Of a stretch of DNA of 64,000 nt, positions 8,226 to 17,500 are shown piece by piece. The notes beneath the pieces were generated by a model that did no database searches, was not told where the DNA came from, and saw only the letters and a list, made by a program, of their open reading frames with translations. A program made the translations under genes and the position numbers. This stretch comes from Afipia sp050249215. GTDB taxonomy: Bacteria > Pseudomonadota > Alphaproteobacteria > Rhizobiales > Xanthobacteraceae. The DNA is taken from positions 1 through 64,000 of the forward strand of contig JBFWQX010000007.1 in assembly GCA_050249215.1 (NCBI GenBank), read 5' to 3'. The first letter of the stretch is position 1, and every line of letters begins with the position of its first letter.

Positions 8226-9037
8226 AGTTCAGTCGATCATCTGTGATACTGCGGGAGAGATCATTGGCCGACATAGATGTTGCCGTTCAGGGCAGGATTG
8301 CGATGGTGACGCTCAACCGGCCCACCGAACGCAATGCCATGACGCTCGCGATGTGGAAGGGGATTGCCGATATTTTTTCTCGTCTCGGCGGTGATCCAGA
8401 AGTGCGTGCCATCATCCTGACCGGCGCAGGCCGGAATTTCAGTGTCGGTGCCGATGTTTCGGAGTTTTCAAAGGTCCGTTCCAATATCGCGGAGAGCAAG
8501 GCTTACGAGGTCGCGGTGGATGCTTCGTCCGATGCGATTGCCAGCGCGCCAAAACCGGTCATTGCGGTTCTTGAGGGGTACTGCCTCGGCGGCGGATGTC
8601 ATCTGTCGATGGCATGTGATTTCCGCTACGCCGATGCCGAGACGTCGATCGGAATCCCCGCGGCGAAGCTCTCGATTGTCTATGGTGTGCGCAGTACCCA
8701 GCGGCTGCTTGCCCTGGTCGGGTTGGCGAATGCCAAGCGCATTCTTTATTCCGCCGAACGGTTCAGGGCAGATGATGCGGCTCGGATGGGACTGATCGAC
8801 CATGTCTCCACGAACCCGATGTCAGCCGCGAGGGCGCTGGCAGCGGAGATCGCCGGGCTGGCACCCCTCTCGGTTGAGGGAGCCAAAAGGATATTGACCG
8901 GGCTTTCAATGGGTGCAGGGGCGCTCGATCTACGCGCGGCTGATTCATTGATCGACGCGGCGTCGGCCAGCGAGGATTATGAGGAGGGCCGACGGGCGTT
9001 TGCCGAAAAGCGCCCTCCGGTTTTCCGCGGCAAGTGA
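8222..9037 (+). CDS. Enoyl-CoA hydratase/isomerase family protein
   Basis: A 271-residue crotonase-fold protein. The oxyanion-hole elements are visible: GAGRNFSVGADVSEF and LEGYCLGGGCHLSMACDFRYA. The second block keeps the GG.....A.D pattern; the usual hydratase glutamate after GGG is replaced by Cys-His, so hydratase activity is not certain and an isomerase, hydrolase or decarboxylase role is possible. It starts at ATG 8222 overlapping the thioesterase stop. The N-terminal extension of about 15 residues before the crotonase fold could be trimmed by an internal TTG start. Confidence 0.88.
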   Translation: MKFSRSSVILRERSLADIDVAVQGRIAMVTLNRPTERNAMTLAMWKGIADIFSRLGGDPEVRAIILTGAGRNFSVGADVSEFSKVRSNIAESKAYEVAVDASSDAIASAPKPVIAVLEGYCLGGGCHLSMACDFRYADAETSIGIPAAKLSIVYGVRSTQRLLALVGLANAKRILYSAERFRADDAARMGLIDHVSTNPMSAARALAAEIAGLAPLSVEGAKRILTGLSMGAGALDLRAADSLIDAASASEDYEEGRRAFAEKRPPVFRGK

Positions 9038-9047
9038 GGATAAAGCG

Positions 9048-9803
9048 ATGAAGATGCATGTTCTGTCAGGTGGGCGGCTGCGCATGCGCAGAAGCATCTA
9101 TTTTCCCGACGCGGGTCGCGACGAAACAATTGAGCTCCCCGTCTCCTGTCTGCTGATGCGTCACAAGCAGGGCAATGTGCTGTTCGATACCGGATGCCAT
9201 CCTTCGATTGCGGAAAATCCGGAAATGCGATGGGGTAGCGTCGCCAAGTATATGACGCCGATCATGCCGCCGGGCGACAACGTGCTCACAGGCTTGAAAG
9301 CGGTCGGTCTTGGTCCGGATGATATTGATGCCGTCGTCTGCTCGCATCTTCATACGGATCACTGCGGCTGCAACGAGTTCTTCAGAAAATCGACGATTGT
9401 CGTGCATGCGCGCGAATTGGATGCGGCCAGGGCGCCCGATGCCGCCGGATATTTCGCCGCGGACTGGGATCATCCCATTCCCATGAAGACCATTGATGGA
9501 CAGTTCGACCTGTTCGGCGACGGGAAGATCGTGCTCGTTCCGCTGCCCGGCCACACGGCCGGGACCGTTGGCGCGCTTGTGAAGTTAGATCGCAGCGGCG
9601 AGTTTCTGCTCGCGTCGGACGCCGTCAGCATCCGGGAAAACCTCGATAAAGACATCGTTCCAAAGAACACGAAGAACGCGGAGGAATTCCTCAAATCGTT
9701 CGAGGAAATCCGTCGCATCGAGAAGGCCGGCGCAACAGTGATCTGCAGCCATGATGAAGCGCAATGGAATTCGTTGCGCAAAGGCATGGACGCTTACGAG
9801 TGA
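9048..9803 (+). CDS. Metallo-beta-lactamase-fold hydrolase, N-acyl homoserine lactonase type
   Basis: A 251-residue MBL-fold enzyme. The metal motif is SHLHTDHCGCNE (HxHxDH), with further ligands in PLPGHTAGTVG and LLASDAVS, the arrangement of the AiiA/AttM lactonase branch. The ATG at 9048 follows GAGGATAAAGC, a good ribosome site. In a CoA-ester operon it more probably opens a lactone or hydrolyses an ester intermediate than quenches quorum signals; the sequence does not settle this. Confidence 0.85.
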   Translation: MKMHVLSGGRLRMRRSIYFPDAGRDETIELPVSCLLMRHKQGNVLFDTGCHPSIAENPEMRWGSVAKYMTPIMPPGDNVLTGLKAVGLGPDDIDAVVCSHLHTDHCGCNEFFRKSTIVVHARELDAARAPDAAGYFAADWDHPIPMKTIDGQFDLFGDGKIVLVPLPGHTAGTVGALVKLDRSGEFLLASDAVSIRENLDKDIVPKNTKNAEEFLKSFEEIRRIEKAGATVICSHDEAQWNSLRKGMDAYE

Positions 9804-9854
9804 TACGCGGACTGGCCGCGAAACATCACAATTTCAACGATGAAGGATACCGGA

Positions 9855-10607
9855 ATGGACATGCATCTGAAAGGCAAGGTCGCTCTCGTCACCGGCGCGG
9901 GCCGTGACGTTGGCCGCGAAATCGCGCTCGGTCTGGCGGCGGAAGGTGCCGCGGTCGCGGTCAATTACAACGGATCGCGTGAGAAGGCTGAAGCTGTGGT
10001 TGCGGAGATCGAAAAGGCCGGTGGCAAGGCCATCGCCTGCAAGGCCGACGTTGCGAATTTCGATGAAGTCCAAGCGATGGTTGCGAAGGTTGTTGAGCAT
10101 TTTGGCGGACTCAACATCGTGGTCAACAATGCCGGCGTGGCGCTGCGCAATCGCTTTGTCGATACAACGCCCGAGGAATGGAAGAAGCAAATCGACATCT
10201 GTCTCTATGGCGCCATTCACGTTTCAAAGGCGGCGGCGCCTCATCTGGAAAAGGCCGGGGACGGCAGGATCATCGCGCTGGTGGGCGACTCATCCCGTGT
10301 CGGCGAATCCGGGCTTGCCATCGTCGCAGCAGCGCGCAGCGGCGTTATTGCCTTGATGAAATCGCTGGCTCGGGAACTTGGGCGCTTTGGAACGACGGCC
10401 AACACGATCTCGCTGGGATTGATCGAAACCCCCCACGATCTGGCATGGGTGAATGCAAACCGCGACAAACTCACCAAGCTCTATCCGTTGCGCAGGCTTG
10501 GCTTCCCGGCGGACATCGCGCCGATGGTCACGTTGCTGGCATCGAAGCATGGCGGCTGGATTACTGGTCAGACGATCAGTATCAGCGGCGGTTTCAGCAT
10601 GGTCTAA
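9855..10607 (+). CDS. SDR-family protein with a degenerate catalytic site
   Basis: A Rossmann-fold short-chain dehydrogenase of about 250 residues. The cofactor motif VTGAGRDVGREIA and VVNNAGVALRN are intact, and it ends TGQTISISGGFSMV as in FabG-like proteins. In the active-site helix the standard Tyr-x3-Lys is replaced: after SSRVGESGLA comes IVAAARSGVIALMKSLARE, so Val stands where Tyr should be and Arg where Lys should be. The protein may have lost oxidoreductase activity or use another mechanism. ATG 9855 has AAGGAT at the right distance; ATG 9840 is an alternative. Confidence 0.87.
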   Translation: MDMHLKGKVALVTGAGRDVGREIALGLAAEGAAVAVNYNGSREKAEAVVAEIEKAGGKAIACKADVANFDEVQAMVAKVVEHFGGLNIVVNNAGVALRNRFVDTTPEEWKKQIDICLYGAIHVSKAAAPHLEKAGDGRIIALVGDSSRVGESGLAIVAAARSGVIALMKSLARELGRFGTTANTISLGLIETPHDLAWVNANRDKLTKLYPLRRLGFPADIAPMVTLLASKHGGWITGQTISISGGFSMV

Positions 10608-10628
10608 CGAGCGAGCCGAGAGGGAGAT

Positions 10629-12194
10629 ATGCTCCAGACAGATCTTATCGCGCCGATTCCTGCGCTGCTGCGCTGCCATGCGGAGGCGCGAGGTTCAAAA
10701 ATCGCCTTCCGCGATGCGGAGACGGCGGTCACCTACGCCGATCTGGCGGCGCGCACCGCCAATCTGGCCGGTCATCTCGTTGATCACGGCGTGAAGCCGG
10801 GCGACAGGGTGGCGATCTTCCTGCCCAACTCGGTGGCCTGGATTGAAAGCTGTTTCGCCGTCAATCGGGCTGATGCCGTCAGTGTTCCTGTCAGCTATGA
10901 GGCAACAGCATCGGAGGTTCTCTATCGGCTTCAGGATGCCGGATGCACAGCCATCGTCACCACCGATGAGCGGATGGGCATGATTGCGGCTTTGCGCGCG
11001 GACGCGCCGGCGCTGAATTTGATTGTGCTGGCGGACCGCGGAACGGAAAGCCGGAAGGGCTTAAGGTACTCAGAACTTGCGATCACGAAGGCGAAATCCG
11101 CTCCACCGGATTCACTCGATATCCACGCGCCTGCTTTCATTATCTACACATCCGGAACGACCGGCCGCGCAAAGGGGGTGCTGCTTTCGGTTCACAGCAT
11201 GCTCTGGGTGGTCGCGGCTTGCTGGGCGCCGATCGCGGGCCTGTCCGAAGCAGATACCGTGCTGTCTCCGCTTCCGTTGTTTCATTCCTACGCGCTCAAC
11301 CTTTCCGTGCTCGGCATTCTTGCGACCGGAGCGACCGAGTATGTCATGGAGAAGTATTCGACGACCGAGGCGGCACGCCTGCTGAAGACCGGCGAGTTCA
11401 CGGTATTCCCCGGCGTGCCGACCATGTTTCACTACTTTCTCGAGGCGGCGAAATCGGAACCGGCGCGGGCGTTTCCGAAACTGCGCATTGGCATGTCGGC
11501 CGGTGCGATCATGCCTGCGGCGCTCAATCGCGAATTCGAGTCCCGTTTTGGAATCAAACTGCTCGACGGTTACGGCATCACCGAGACATCGACGATGGTG
11601 ACGATGAACTGGATGACCGGCGCCCGCATCATGGGATCGTGCGGATTGCCTCTGCCCGGACTGGCTGTTCGTATTGTCTCCCCGGCGTCCGGAGACGATG
11701 TTGCGATCGGTGAAGAGGGCGAATTGATCGTGCGCGGCCCCAACCTGATGAGCGGCTATCATAACAAGCCGCAGGAGACCGCCGCGGCCCTGCGAAACGG
11801 CTGGTATCATACCGGCGATCTGGCGAAGAGCGACGAGAACGGCTTCCTGACGATCACGGGACGTCTCAAGGAACTGATCATTCGCGGCGGTCAGAACATT
11901 GCTCCGGCCGAAATCGAGGAGGCGGTCAGTTCTCTCGAAGACGTGATCGACAGCGCCGTCGTAGGTATTCCCCATGAGCATCTGGGCGAAGTTCCGGCCT
12001 TGTTTGTCGTCACCCGGGGCGACGGGCGTATCGACGCGGAAGCTGTTTTGGAACATTGCCGGGGCCGTTTGTCTTCTTATAAGGTGCCATTCTCGGTTCA
12101 TTTCGTGACGGACATCCCGCGAACCGGATCGGGCAAGATCATCCGCTTCAAGCTGCGCGAAATGCTGGTCGCGCCGGAAAACAAGGCGTCATAA
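10629..12194 (+). CDS. AMP-forming acyl-CoA synthetase
   Basis: A 521-residue ANL-superfamily ligase. The phosphate-binding loop IIYTSGTTGRAKGVLLS, the GYGITETSTM adenine loop, YHTGDLAKSDENGFLTITGR hinge region and the terminal catalytic lysine in PRTGSGKIIRFKLRE are all present. It converts a carboxylic acid, ATP and CoA into acyl-CoA, AMP and pyrophosphate in the cytoplasm. GAGAGGGAG precedes the start. With the upstream importer it probably activates the imported acid; the subsequent ALDH is read from the next base but one after its stop. Confidence 0.92.
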   Translation: MLQTDLIAPIPALLRCHAEARGSKIAFRDAETAVTYADLAARTANLAGHLVDHGVKPGDRVAIFLPNSVAWIESCFAVNRADAVSVPVSYEATASEVLYRLQDAGCTAIVTTDERMGMIAALRADAPALNLIVLADRGTESRKGLRYSELAITKAKSAPPDSLDIHAPAFIIYTSGTTGRAKGVLLSVHSMLWVVAACWAPIAGLSEADTVLSPLPLFHSYALNLSVLGILATGATEYVMEKYSTTEAARLLKTGEFTVFPGVPTMFHYFLEAAKSEPARAFPKLRIGMSAGAIMPAALNREFESRFGIKLLDGYGITETSTMVTMNWMTGARIMGSCGLPLPGLAVRIVSPASGDDVAIGEEGELIVRGPNLMSGYHNKPQETAAALRNGWYHTGDLAKSDENGFLTITGRLKELIIRGGQNIAPAEIEEAVSSLEDVIDSAVVGIPHEHLGEVPALFVVTRGDGRIDAEAVLEHCRGRLSSYKVPFSVHFVTDIPRTGSGKIIRFKLREMLVAPENKAS

Positions 12195-12195
12195 C

Positions 12196-13668
12196 ATGCT
12201 GGACAAGGTCGCAAAGCTCCCCCTCAAGGATTCCTCGCTGCTGCGTGATGCCTGTTTCATCGGTGGCGAATGGGTTGCCGCCGACGGAGGCGGAACGATC
12301 AAGGTCGATAACCCGGCGACGGGCGCGGTTGTCGGCAGCGTGCCGAACATGGGCGCGGCGGAGACGAAGCGCGCCATTGAAGCGGCCAACGCGGCGTTGC
12401 CGGCCTGGCGCGCCCGGACCGCGAAAGAGCGCTCGGCGATTCTGCGGAAATGGTTCGACCTCATGATGGCCAATCAGGAGGACCTCGCGATGATCATGAC
12501 GGCGGAGCAGGGCAAGCCCCTTGCCGAGAGCCGCGGCGAGATCGCCTATGCGGCGAGCTTCATCGAGTGGTTCGCGGAAGAAGGCAAGCGTGTTTACGGC
12601 GATACGATTCCGCCCTTCACATCCGACCGCCGCATTGTCGTGCTCAAGCAGCCGATCGGCGTCTGCGCCGCGATCACGCCGTGGAATTTTCCGGCAGCGA
12701 TGATCACCCGCAAGGCTGGCCCTGCGCTGACGGCGGGTTGCACCATGGTCGTGAAGCCGGCGAGCCAGACGCCGTTGTCGGCCCTGGCGCTCGCCGTTCT
12801 TGCGGAGCGCGCCGGCGTGCCGAAGGGTGTATTCTCGGTGGTGACGGGATCCGCTTCCGCCATCGGCGGTGAGATGACGTCGAATCCAGTCGTGCGCAAG
12901 GTGACGTTCACCGGTTCGACGGAAATCGGCAAGAAGCTGATGGAAGAAAGCGCGTCGACGGTGAAGCGGACTTCCATGGAACTGGGCGGCAATGCTCCAT
13001 TCATCGTGTTCGACGATGCCGACATCGACGCTGCGGTGAAGGGCGCGATGGCGTCCAAGTATCGCAATGCCGGCCAGACCTGTGTCTGCGTCAACCGCAT
13101 CTTCGCGCAGGACAAGATTTACGACAGGTTCGTCGAGAAGCTCTCGCAGGCCGTGCGCGAGCTGAAGGTCGGAGACGGCTTTGCGGAAGGCGTCACCATT
13201 GGGCCGCTGATCAACATGGCTGCGGTGGAAAAAGTCGAAGAGCACATCAATGATGCCACGTCAAAGGGTGCCAAGGTCGCGGTCGGCGGTCATCGCCATG
13301 CGCTTGGGCGCACGTTCTATGAACCGACGGTTCTGACCGGAACCACACCCGACATGATGATCTTCCGCGAGGAAACCTTCGGGCCTGTTGCGCCAGTGTT
13401 TCGTTTCAAGACCGAGGACGAAGCCATACAGCTTGCCAACGACACCGAGTTCGGGCTCGCGGCCTATTTCTACGGCCGCGATATCGGGCGGGTCTGGCGC
13501 GTTGCCGAAGCCCTTGAATACGGCATGGTCGGCATCAACGAGGGGATCATCTCCACGGAGATCGCGCCCTTCGGCGGCGTCAAGGAAAGCGGTAACGGCC
13601 GTGAAGGCTCAAAATACGGCATCGAGGACTATCTCGAGATCAAGTATCTTTGCATGGGTGGGATCTGA
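12196..13668 (+). CDS. NAD(P)-dependent aldehyde dehydrogenase, succinate-semialdehyde dehydrogenase type
   Basis: A 490-residue ALDH. The catalytic elements are TPWNFPAAMITRK, FTGSTEIGKKLM, the general-base glutamate in TSMELGGNAPFIVF and the cysteine in RNAGQTCVCVNRIF. The C-terminal ESGNGREGSKYGIEDYLEIKY is typical of GabD-like enzymes. It oxidises an aldehyde, possibly the product of the Fe-alcohol dehydrogenase at the head of the run, to the acid. It is the last gene of the forward cluster and converges on the iclR gene 24 bases away. Confidence 0.92.
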   Translation: MLDKVAKLPLKDSSLLRDACFIGGEWVAADGGGTIKVDNPATGAVVGSVPNMGAAETKRAIEAANAALPAWRARTAKERSAILRKWFDLMMANQEDLAMIMTAEQGKPLAESRGEIAYAASFIEWFAEEGKRVYGDTIPPFTSDRRIVVLKQPIGVCAAITPWNFPAAMITRKAGPALTAGCTMVVKPASQTPLSALALAVLAERAGVPKGVFSVVTGSASAIGGEMTSNPVVRKVTFTGSTEIGKKLMEESASTVKRTSMELGGNAPFIVFDDADIDAAVKGAMASKYRNAGQTCVCVNRIFAQDKIYDRFVEKLSQAVRELKVGDGFAEGVTIGPLINMAAVEKVEEHINDATSKGAKVAVGGHRHALGRTFYEPTVLTGTTPDMMIFREETFGPVAPVFRFKTEDEAIQLANDTEFGLAAYFYGRDIGRVWRVAEALEYGMVGINEGIISTEIAPFGGVKESGNGREGSKYGIEDYLEIKYLCMGGI

Positions 13669-13692
13669 GATCACCCAAGCAGGCTTGCCTGA

Positions 13693-14556
13693 TCAGGCCG
13701 CGCCGGATTTTCTGGACTTCCGCGCCGGCTGGATGTCCAGCAATTTTCCGGGCAGATCGTAGTTCTTCGGCACTTCGGGGAATTTTCCGCCGAGTGTCTG
13801 CGTGACCGTCGTTGCTGCGGCGAGCAGCAGATCGCGCATCCGCGTCACGGTTGCCGGTGTGAAACGCTCGCGTGGTCCTGACAGAGACAACACGCCTTTG
13901 ATTGCGCCGTCCGGCCCGAAGACGGGTGAGGCGGCGCCGGCACAGGAAGGATCCCGTTCGCCTACCGACAGAGCAAAGCAGCCTTCGCGAAGTTCTCTGG
14001 CCCCCGAACTCTCCTCGCCATCGAATGCCGCCAGCAACCGGCCCGCGGCGCCGCGATCGAGCGGAAGGATGTCGCCTGCCTGAATGCGATCCAGCGTTGA
14101 ATGATTGGAGTCGACGCGGACGATGCATATCCGGGACGTGGCGTTGTGCCGTATATGAAGCGATGCGCTCTCAGTGCCGTTTTTCACCAGCGATTCAAGT
14201 ACCGGGAGAACGATTTCCCGCAGCGGATGCGCGTGCTCGTATGCCAGGCCCAGCCTGAAGACCGCAGGACCGAGGGTATAGTTTCCGTCGCTCAGGCGCG
14301 TGACATAGCGCGCGTTTTCCAGCGAGCCGAGCAGACGCAGGATGGTGCTCTTGTAGAGTTTTGTCGCCACGGACAGTTTGGCAAGCGACCACGGTTCGGG
14401 CTGGGACGAGATCGCCTGAACGATAGCCAGCGCTCTGTCCACTGCCGCGACGCCGGCGGGCGCCCGCTTTTTCCTGGTAGCCAAGGAGACTTCTCCGCGA
14501 ATAACCGGTTCTTCGGGAGAATACATCACGGGTGCTGAAAATCGAGTGTTGTTCAT
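13693..14556 (-). CDS. IclR-family transcriptional regulator
   Basis: A 287-residue regulator with an N-terminal winged helix (AAVDRALAIVQAISSQ, then LAKLSVATKLYKSTILRLLGSLE) and a C-terminal effector-binding domain with LDRGAAGRLLAAF and ASPVFGPDGAIKGVLSLSGP. IclR proteins sense small metabolites and repress or activate adjacent catabolic genes. It lies 99 bases downstream of the aldehyde dehydrogenase at 14656-16083 on the same strand, so it may be co-transcribed with it. The N-terminal 40 residues are extra and rich in charged residues. A palindromic operator candidate at 16161-16178 is its most likely target (inference). Confidence 0.92.
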   Translation of the reverse strand: MNNTRFSAPVMYSPEEPVIRGEVSLATRKKRAPAGVAAVDRALAIVQAISSQPEPWSLAKLSVATKLYKSTILRLLGSLENARYVTRLSDGNYTLGPAVFRLGLAYEHAHPLREIVLPVLESLVKNGTESASLHIRHNATSRICIVRVDSNHSTLDRIQAGDILPLDRGAAGRLLAAFDGEESSGARELREGCFALSVGERDPSCAGAASPVFGPDGAIKGVLSLSGPRERFTPATVTRMRDLLLAAATTVTQTLGGKFPEVPKNYDLPGKLLDIQPARKSRKSGAA

Positions 14557-14655
14557 GATATCCGCCGCCGATCGGTACCGCTCGCTTGTCTCGCGACCGA
14601 GCCGGCCACGCGGTCTCGGGAGAGCATGACTTTGCGCAAGCCCTGCAACGCCGGA

Positions 14656-16083
14656 TCAATTGAACTTCTGCGAGACATTCTTTGTCACTGTGTAACAGGT
14701 AAGCCCCTCGGTGCCGCCTTCACGGCCATAGCCACTGTCCTTGACGCCGCCGAAAGGTGTTTCCGCTGTGGATGCGACAAAATGGTTGATCGAAAGGTTT
14801 CCTGTTTCCATATCGTTCGACAGACGCTGGACGTTGTTCGCCGAGCTGGTAAAGGCATAGGCGGCAAGGCCGAATGGCAACGCATTGGCCTTTGCTATCG
14901 CCTCATCCAGGTCGCGCACCGGATTGACCAGGGCCAGGGGACCGAAGGGTTCCTCATTCATGGCGAGAGCAGAGTCCGGTACGTCGGCGAGCACAGTTAG
15001 CGGATAGAAGTAGCCGCGATTGCCGATGCGTTGTCCGCCGGCAAGTACGCGTGCGCCGCGCGCGGTCGCATCGGACACCAGCCGCTCCATCGCGTCGATG
15101 CGGCGTGGATTGGCGAGAGGCCCAAGCTCGGTCGATGGATCGAGACCGTTGCCAACCTTGAGCCGGGACGCGCCGTCGGCGAAGGCCTGCGCGAACGTCT
15201 CGAAGCCGGATTCCTGAACGAAGAAGCGTGTGGGCGCGACGCAAACCTGACCCGCATTGCGCGACTTCGCCGTGACGGAGAGCGCGGCCGTGGCCACCGG
15301 ATCGGCGTCGTCACACACAATGACCGGCCCGTGTCCGCCTAATTCCATGATCGCGGGCTTCATGTTCTGTCCCGCCATCGCGGCCAGATGCTTTCCGACC
15401 GGAACCGATCCGGTGAACGTGACGAGACGTATAGCCGGACTCGGAACGAGATAGTCCGATATCTCCGCGGGATCGCCGAAAACGAGATTTAGCACACCGG
15501 GGGGCAGACCTGCGTCGTGAAACGCACGAACGAGTTGCAAGGCGCCGGCCGGTGTTTCTTCCGATGCTTTCAGAATGATGGAGCAGCCTGAGGACAACGC
15601 ACCTGCAACCTTGCGCGCGGGCGAACTCATCGGGAAATTCCATGGCGAGAATGCAGCCACCGGGCCGATCGGCTGGCGATGGACAGTGTGCTGCAACCCC
15701 GGACCTCCCGGAATGACGCGGCCATAGAGCCGCATTCCCTCTGTAGCGTCCCATTCGATGATGTCGCAGCCGCGCAGGATTTCCAGCCGGGCCTGATCGA
15801 GCGGTTTGCCCTGTTCGAGCGTCATCGCTCTGGCCATATCGTCAACGCGGTCCCGGATCAGCGCAGCGGCGCGCAAAATAATCTGCGCGCGCGTATTCGG
15901 AGCGGTGTTCCGCCATAGCGCAAACCCCTTCACTGCCGCATCGAGTGCATCGTCGAGGTCGGCCATGCTCGCGTGTGGAACGATCCCCAGCACGCTCTCA
16001 TCTGCGGGATTGAGGACAGGCGAGCCAGATCTCCGGCGCCATTGCCCGCCGACATAAAGCTCAATCTCGGGATAATTCATCAT
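14656..16083 (-). CDS. NAD(P)-dependent aldehyde dehydrogenase, succinate-semialdehyde dehydrogenase type
   Basis: A 475-residue ALDH with SPWNFPMSSPARK, FTGSVPVGKHLA, the glutamate in AIMELGGHGPVIV and the cysteine in RNAGQVCVAPTRF. Similar fold to the enzyme at 12196-13668 but clearly a different subfamily. It is divergent from the SCP2-like/hydrolase/TcuAB run, sharing the 16084-16240 promoter region. A role in oxidising a semialdehyde produced by that run is plausible but not shown. Confidence 0.92.
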   Translation of the reverse strand: MMNYPEIELYVGGQWRRRSGSPVLNPADESVLGIVPHASMADLDDALDAAVKGFALWRNTAPNTRAQIILRAAALIRDRVDDMARAMTLEQGKPLDQARLEILRGCDIIEWDATEGMRLYGRVIPGGPGLQHTVHRQPIGPVAAFSPWNFPMSSPARKVAGALSSGCSIILKASEETPAGALQLVRAFHDAGLPPGVLNLVFGDPAEISDYLVPSPAIRLVTFTGSVPVGKHLAAMAGQNMKPAIMELGGHGPVIVCDDADPVATAALSVTAKSRNAGQVCVAPTRFFVQESGFETFAQAFADGASRLKVGNGLDPSTELGPLANPRRIDAMERLVSDATARGARVLAGGQRIGNRGYFYPLTVLADVPDSALAMNEEPFGPLALVNPVRDLDEAIAKANALPFGLAAYAFTSSANNVQRLSNDMETGNLSINHFVASTAETPFGGVKDSGYGREGGTEGLTCYTVTKNVSQKFN

Positions 16084-16160
16084 CTTTGAAACTCATTCTT
16101 CATGACCGGGGAGGCCTCGGAACGCCTCTCTTGCACGGCATCCAATCATATGTTGATATT

Positions 16161-16188
16161 ACAGAACAAGAGTTCTGTCAGACAGAAC
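16161..16188 (+). promoter_or_regulatory. Operator candidate: ACAGAAC inverted repeat plus a third half-site
   Basis: ACAGAAC (16161-16167), four bases, then its exact complement GTTCTGT (16172-16178), then another ACAGAAC at 16182-16188, exactly 21 bases after the first and so on the same face of the helix. It lies between the divergent aldehyde dehydrogenase and SCP2-like genes. IclR proteins commonly bind such repeated half-sites; the regulator at 13693-14556 is the nearest candidate. Confidence 0.5.
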
Positions 16189-16240
16189 ATTGCGCGGGGC
16201 GCTGTCGACGGCGGTTCGTGCGAAACGGAAGGAGCAGGCG

Positions 16241-16639
16241 TTGGAACGATCTGAAGCGGATGTGGTGCAGGCATTTGCGCGAATTCCCGGATTACTGGAT
16301 CGCGATGCCGCGCTCGTTCATCGGGGACGCTTTCTGGATGTCGATTGCCTGCTGGGATCGACAGAAAAATCCTTTCACGTTTCGATCCGGAGCGGCCGTA
16401 TTACGGAAATGGCGGCGGCTCCGATGCTGATGCGTCCATGGCGGTTCGCTTACCGAGCGACTCCGCAAGCATGGATGTCATTCTGGGAGGCGATGCCGAA
16501 AGCCGGATGGCACGATCTGCTGTCGCTTACCAAGCGCGGTGAGGCGTCACTGGAAGGCGACATCCAACCCTTCATGACCCATCTGCAGTATTTCAAGGAC
16601 GTGCTGGCGCTCCCGCGTTTGGCGGGAGCTGCGTCATGA
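16241..16639 (+). CDS. Small protein, possible SCP2-like lipid/acyl-binding domain
   Basis: About 132 residues from a TTG start at 16241 that has AAGGAG six bases upstream; an earlier in-frame TTG at 16190 lacks a ribosome site and would overlap the operator. No catalytic motif is visible. The second half (AWMSFWEAMPKAGWHDLLSL, then EASLEGDIQPFMTHLQYFK) resembles the SCP2/sterol-carrier pattern in which a hydrophobic tunnel binds a lipid or acyl chain, but I am not sure of the family. Its stop overlaps the start of the alpha/beta hydrolase, and such small proteins often accompany hydrolases, so it may present substrate to it. Confidence 0.65.
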   Translation: MERSEADVVQAFARIPGLLDRDAALVHRGRFLDVDCLLGSTEKSFHVSIRSGRITEMAAAPMLMRPWRFAYRATPQAWMSFWEAMPKAGWHDLLSLTKRGEASLEGDIQPFMTHLQYFKDVLALPRLAGAAS

Positions 16640-17490
16640 CCAGCTATATCGAGCCGATGGTCGGGCGCTACGTGCATGTCGATATTGATGGCACGCCGCA
16701 CCGGATCTACTTCGAGGAGGCCGGAAGCGGCATTCCGCTGGTCTGTCTGCACACGGCGGGTTCCGACGGTCGTCAATGGCGATACCTGTTGGCGGACGAG
16801 GAATTCACGAAATCTTTCCGCATCATCGCCTTTGACATGCCCTGGCATGGCAAATCCAATCCGCCAGCGACTTGGGACGGAAGCGAATATCAACTCACGA
16901 CGGCGCGCTATACCCAGACGATCCGGTCGTTCTGCGCGGCGCTCGATCTGGATAAACCAGTTGTCATGGGCTGTTCGATCGGCGGCCGCATCGTGCTCAA
17001 TCTCGCGATCGACCACGCGGCTGAGTTTCGCGCACTGATCGGTCTCGAAGCGGCAGATTTCCAGACACCGTGGTACGACACCGCATGGCTGAACAGGCCG
17101 GACGTCCATGGCGGCGAGGTCTGTGCCGCGCTGGTGTCAGGTCTTGTGGCGCCGCAAAGCCCGGCAGCCGCGCGGATGGAAACGCTGTGGGCCTATCGGC
17201 AGAGCGGACCGGGCGTCTTCAAGGGCGATCTCTACTTTTATCGTGTCGACGGTGATCTGCGCGGGCGCACGAACGGTATCGATACCAGCGAGTGCCCGCT
17301 CTATCTGCTCACCGGCGAATACGATTTCTCCTGCATGCCGGAAGATACGTTGCGCACCGCATCCGGCATCAAGGGCGCCGACGTCACCATCATGGAACAA
17401 CTCGGTCATTTCCCGATGAGCGAGAATCCACCGCAGTTCCGGCGTTATATAGCGCCGGTGCTGAAACGCATTCAACAACAAAACTCATGA
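16636..17490 (+). CDS. Alpha/beta hydrolase
   Basis: A 284-residue alpha/beta hydrolase. The oxyanion region is CLHTAGSDGRQWRYL, the nucleophile elbow VVMGCSIGGRIVLN (Ser in GCSIGG), the acid probably Asp in LTGEYDFSC and the histidine in EQLGHFPMSENP. Substrates could be an ester, thioester or C-C bond of a ring-cleavage product. Coupled to the SCP2-like gene by an ATGA overlap and followed 10 bases later by the binding-protein gene. Confidence 0.88.
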   Translation: MTSYIEPMVGRYVHVDIDGTPHRIYFEEAGSGIPLVCLHTAGSDGRQWRYLLADEEFTKSFRIIAFDMPWHGKSNPPATWDGSEYQLTTARYTQTIRSFCAALDLDKPVVMGCSIGGRIVLNLAIDHAAEFRALIGLEAADFQTPWYDTAWLNRPDVHGGEVCAALVSGLVAPQSPAAARMETLWAYRQSGPGVFKGDLYFYRVDGDLRGRTNGIDTSECPLYLLTGEYDFSCMPEDTLRTASGIKGADVTIMEQLGHFPMSENPPQFRRYIAPVLKRIQQQNS

Positions 17491-17500
17491 GGGAAGAGAC

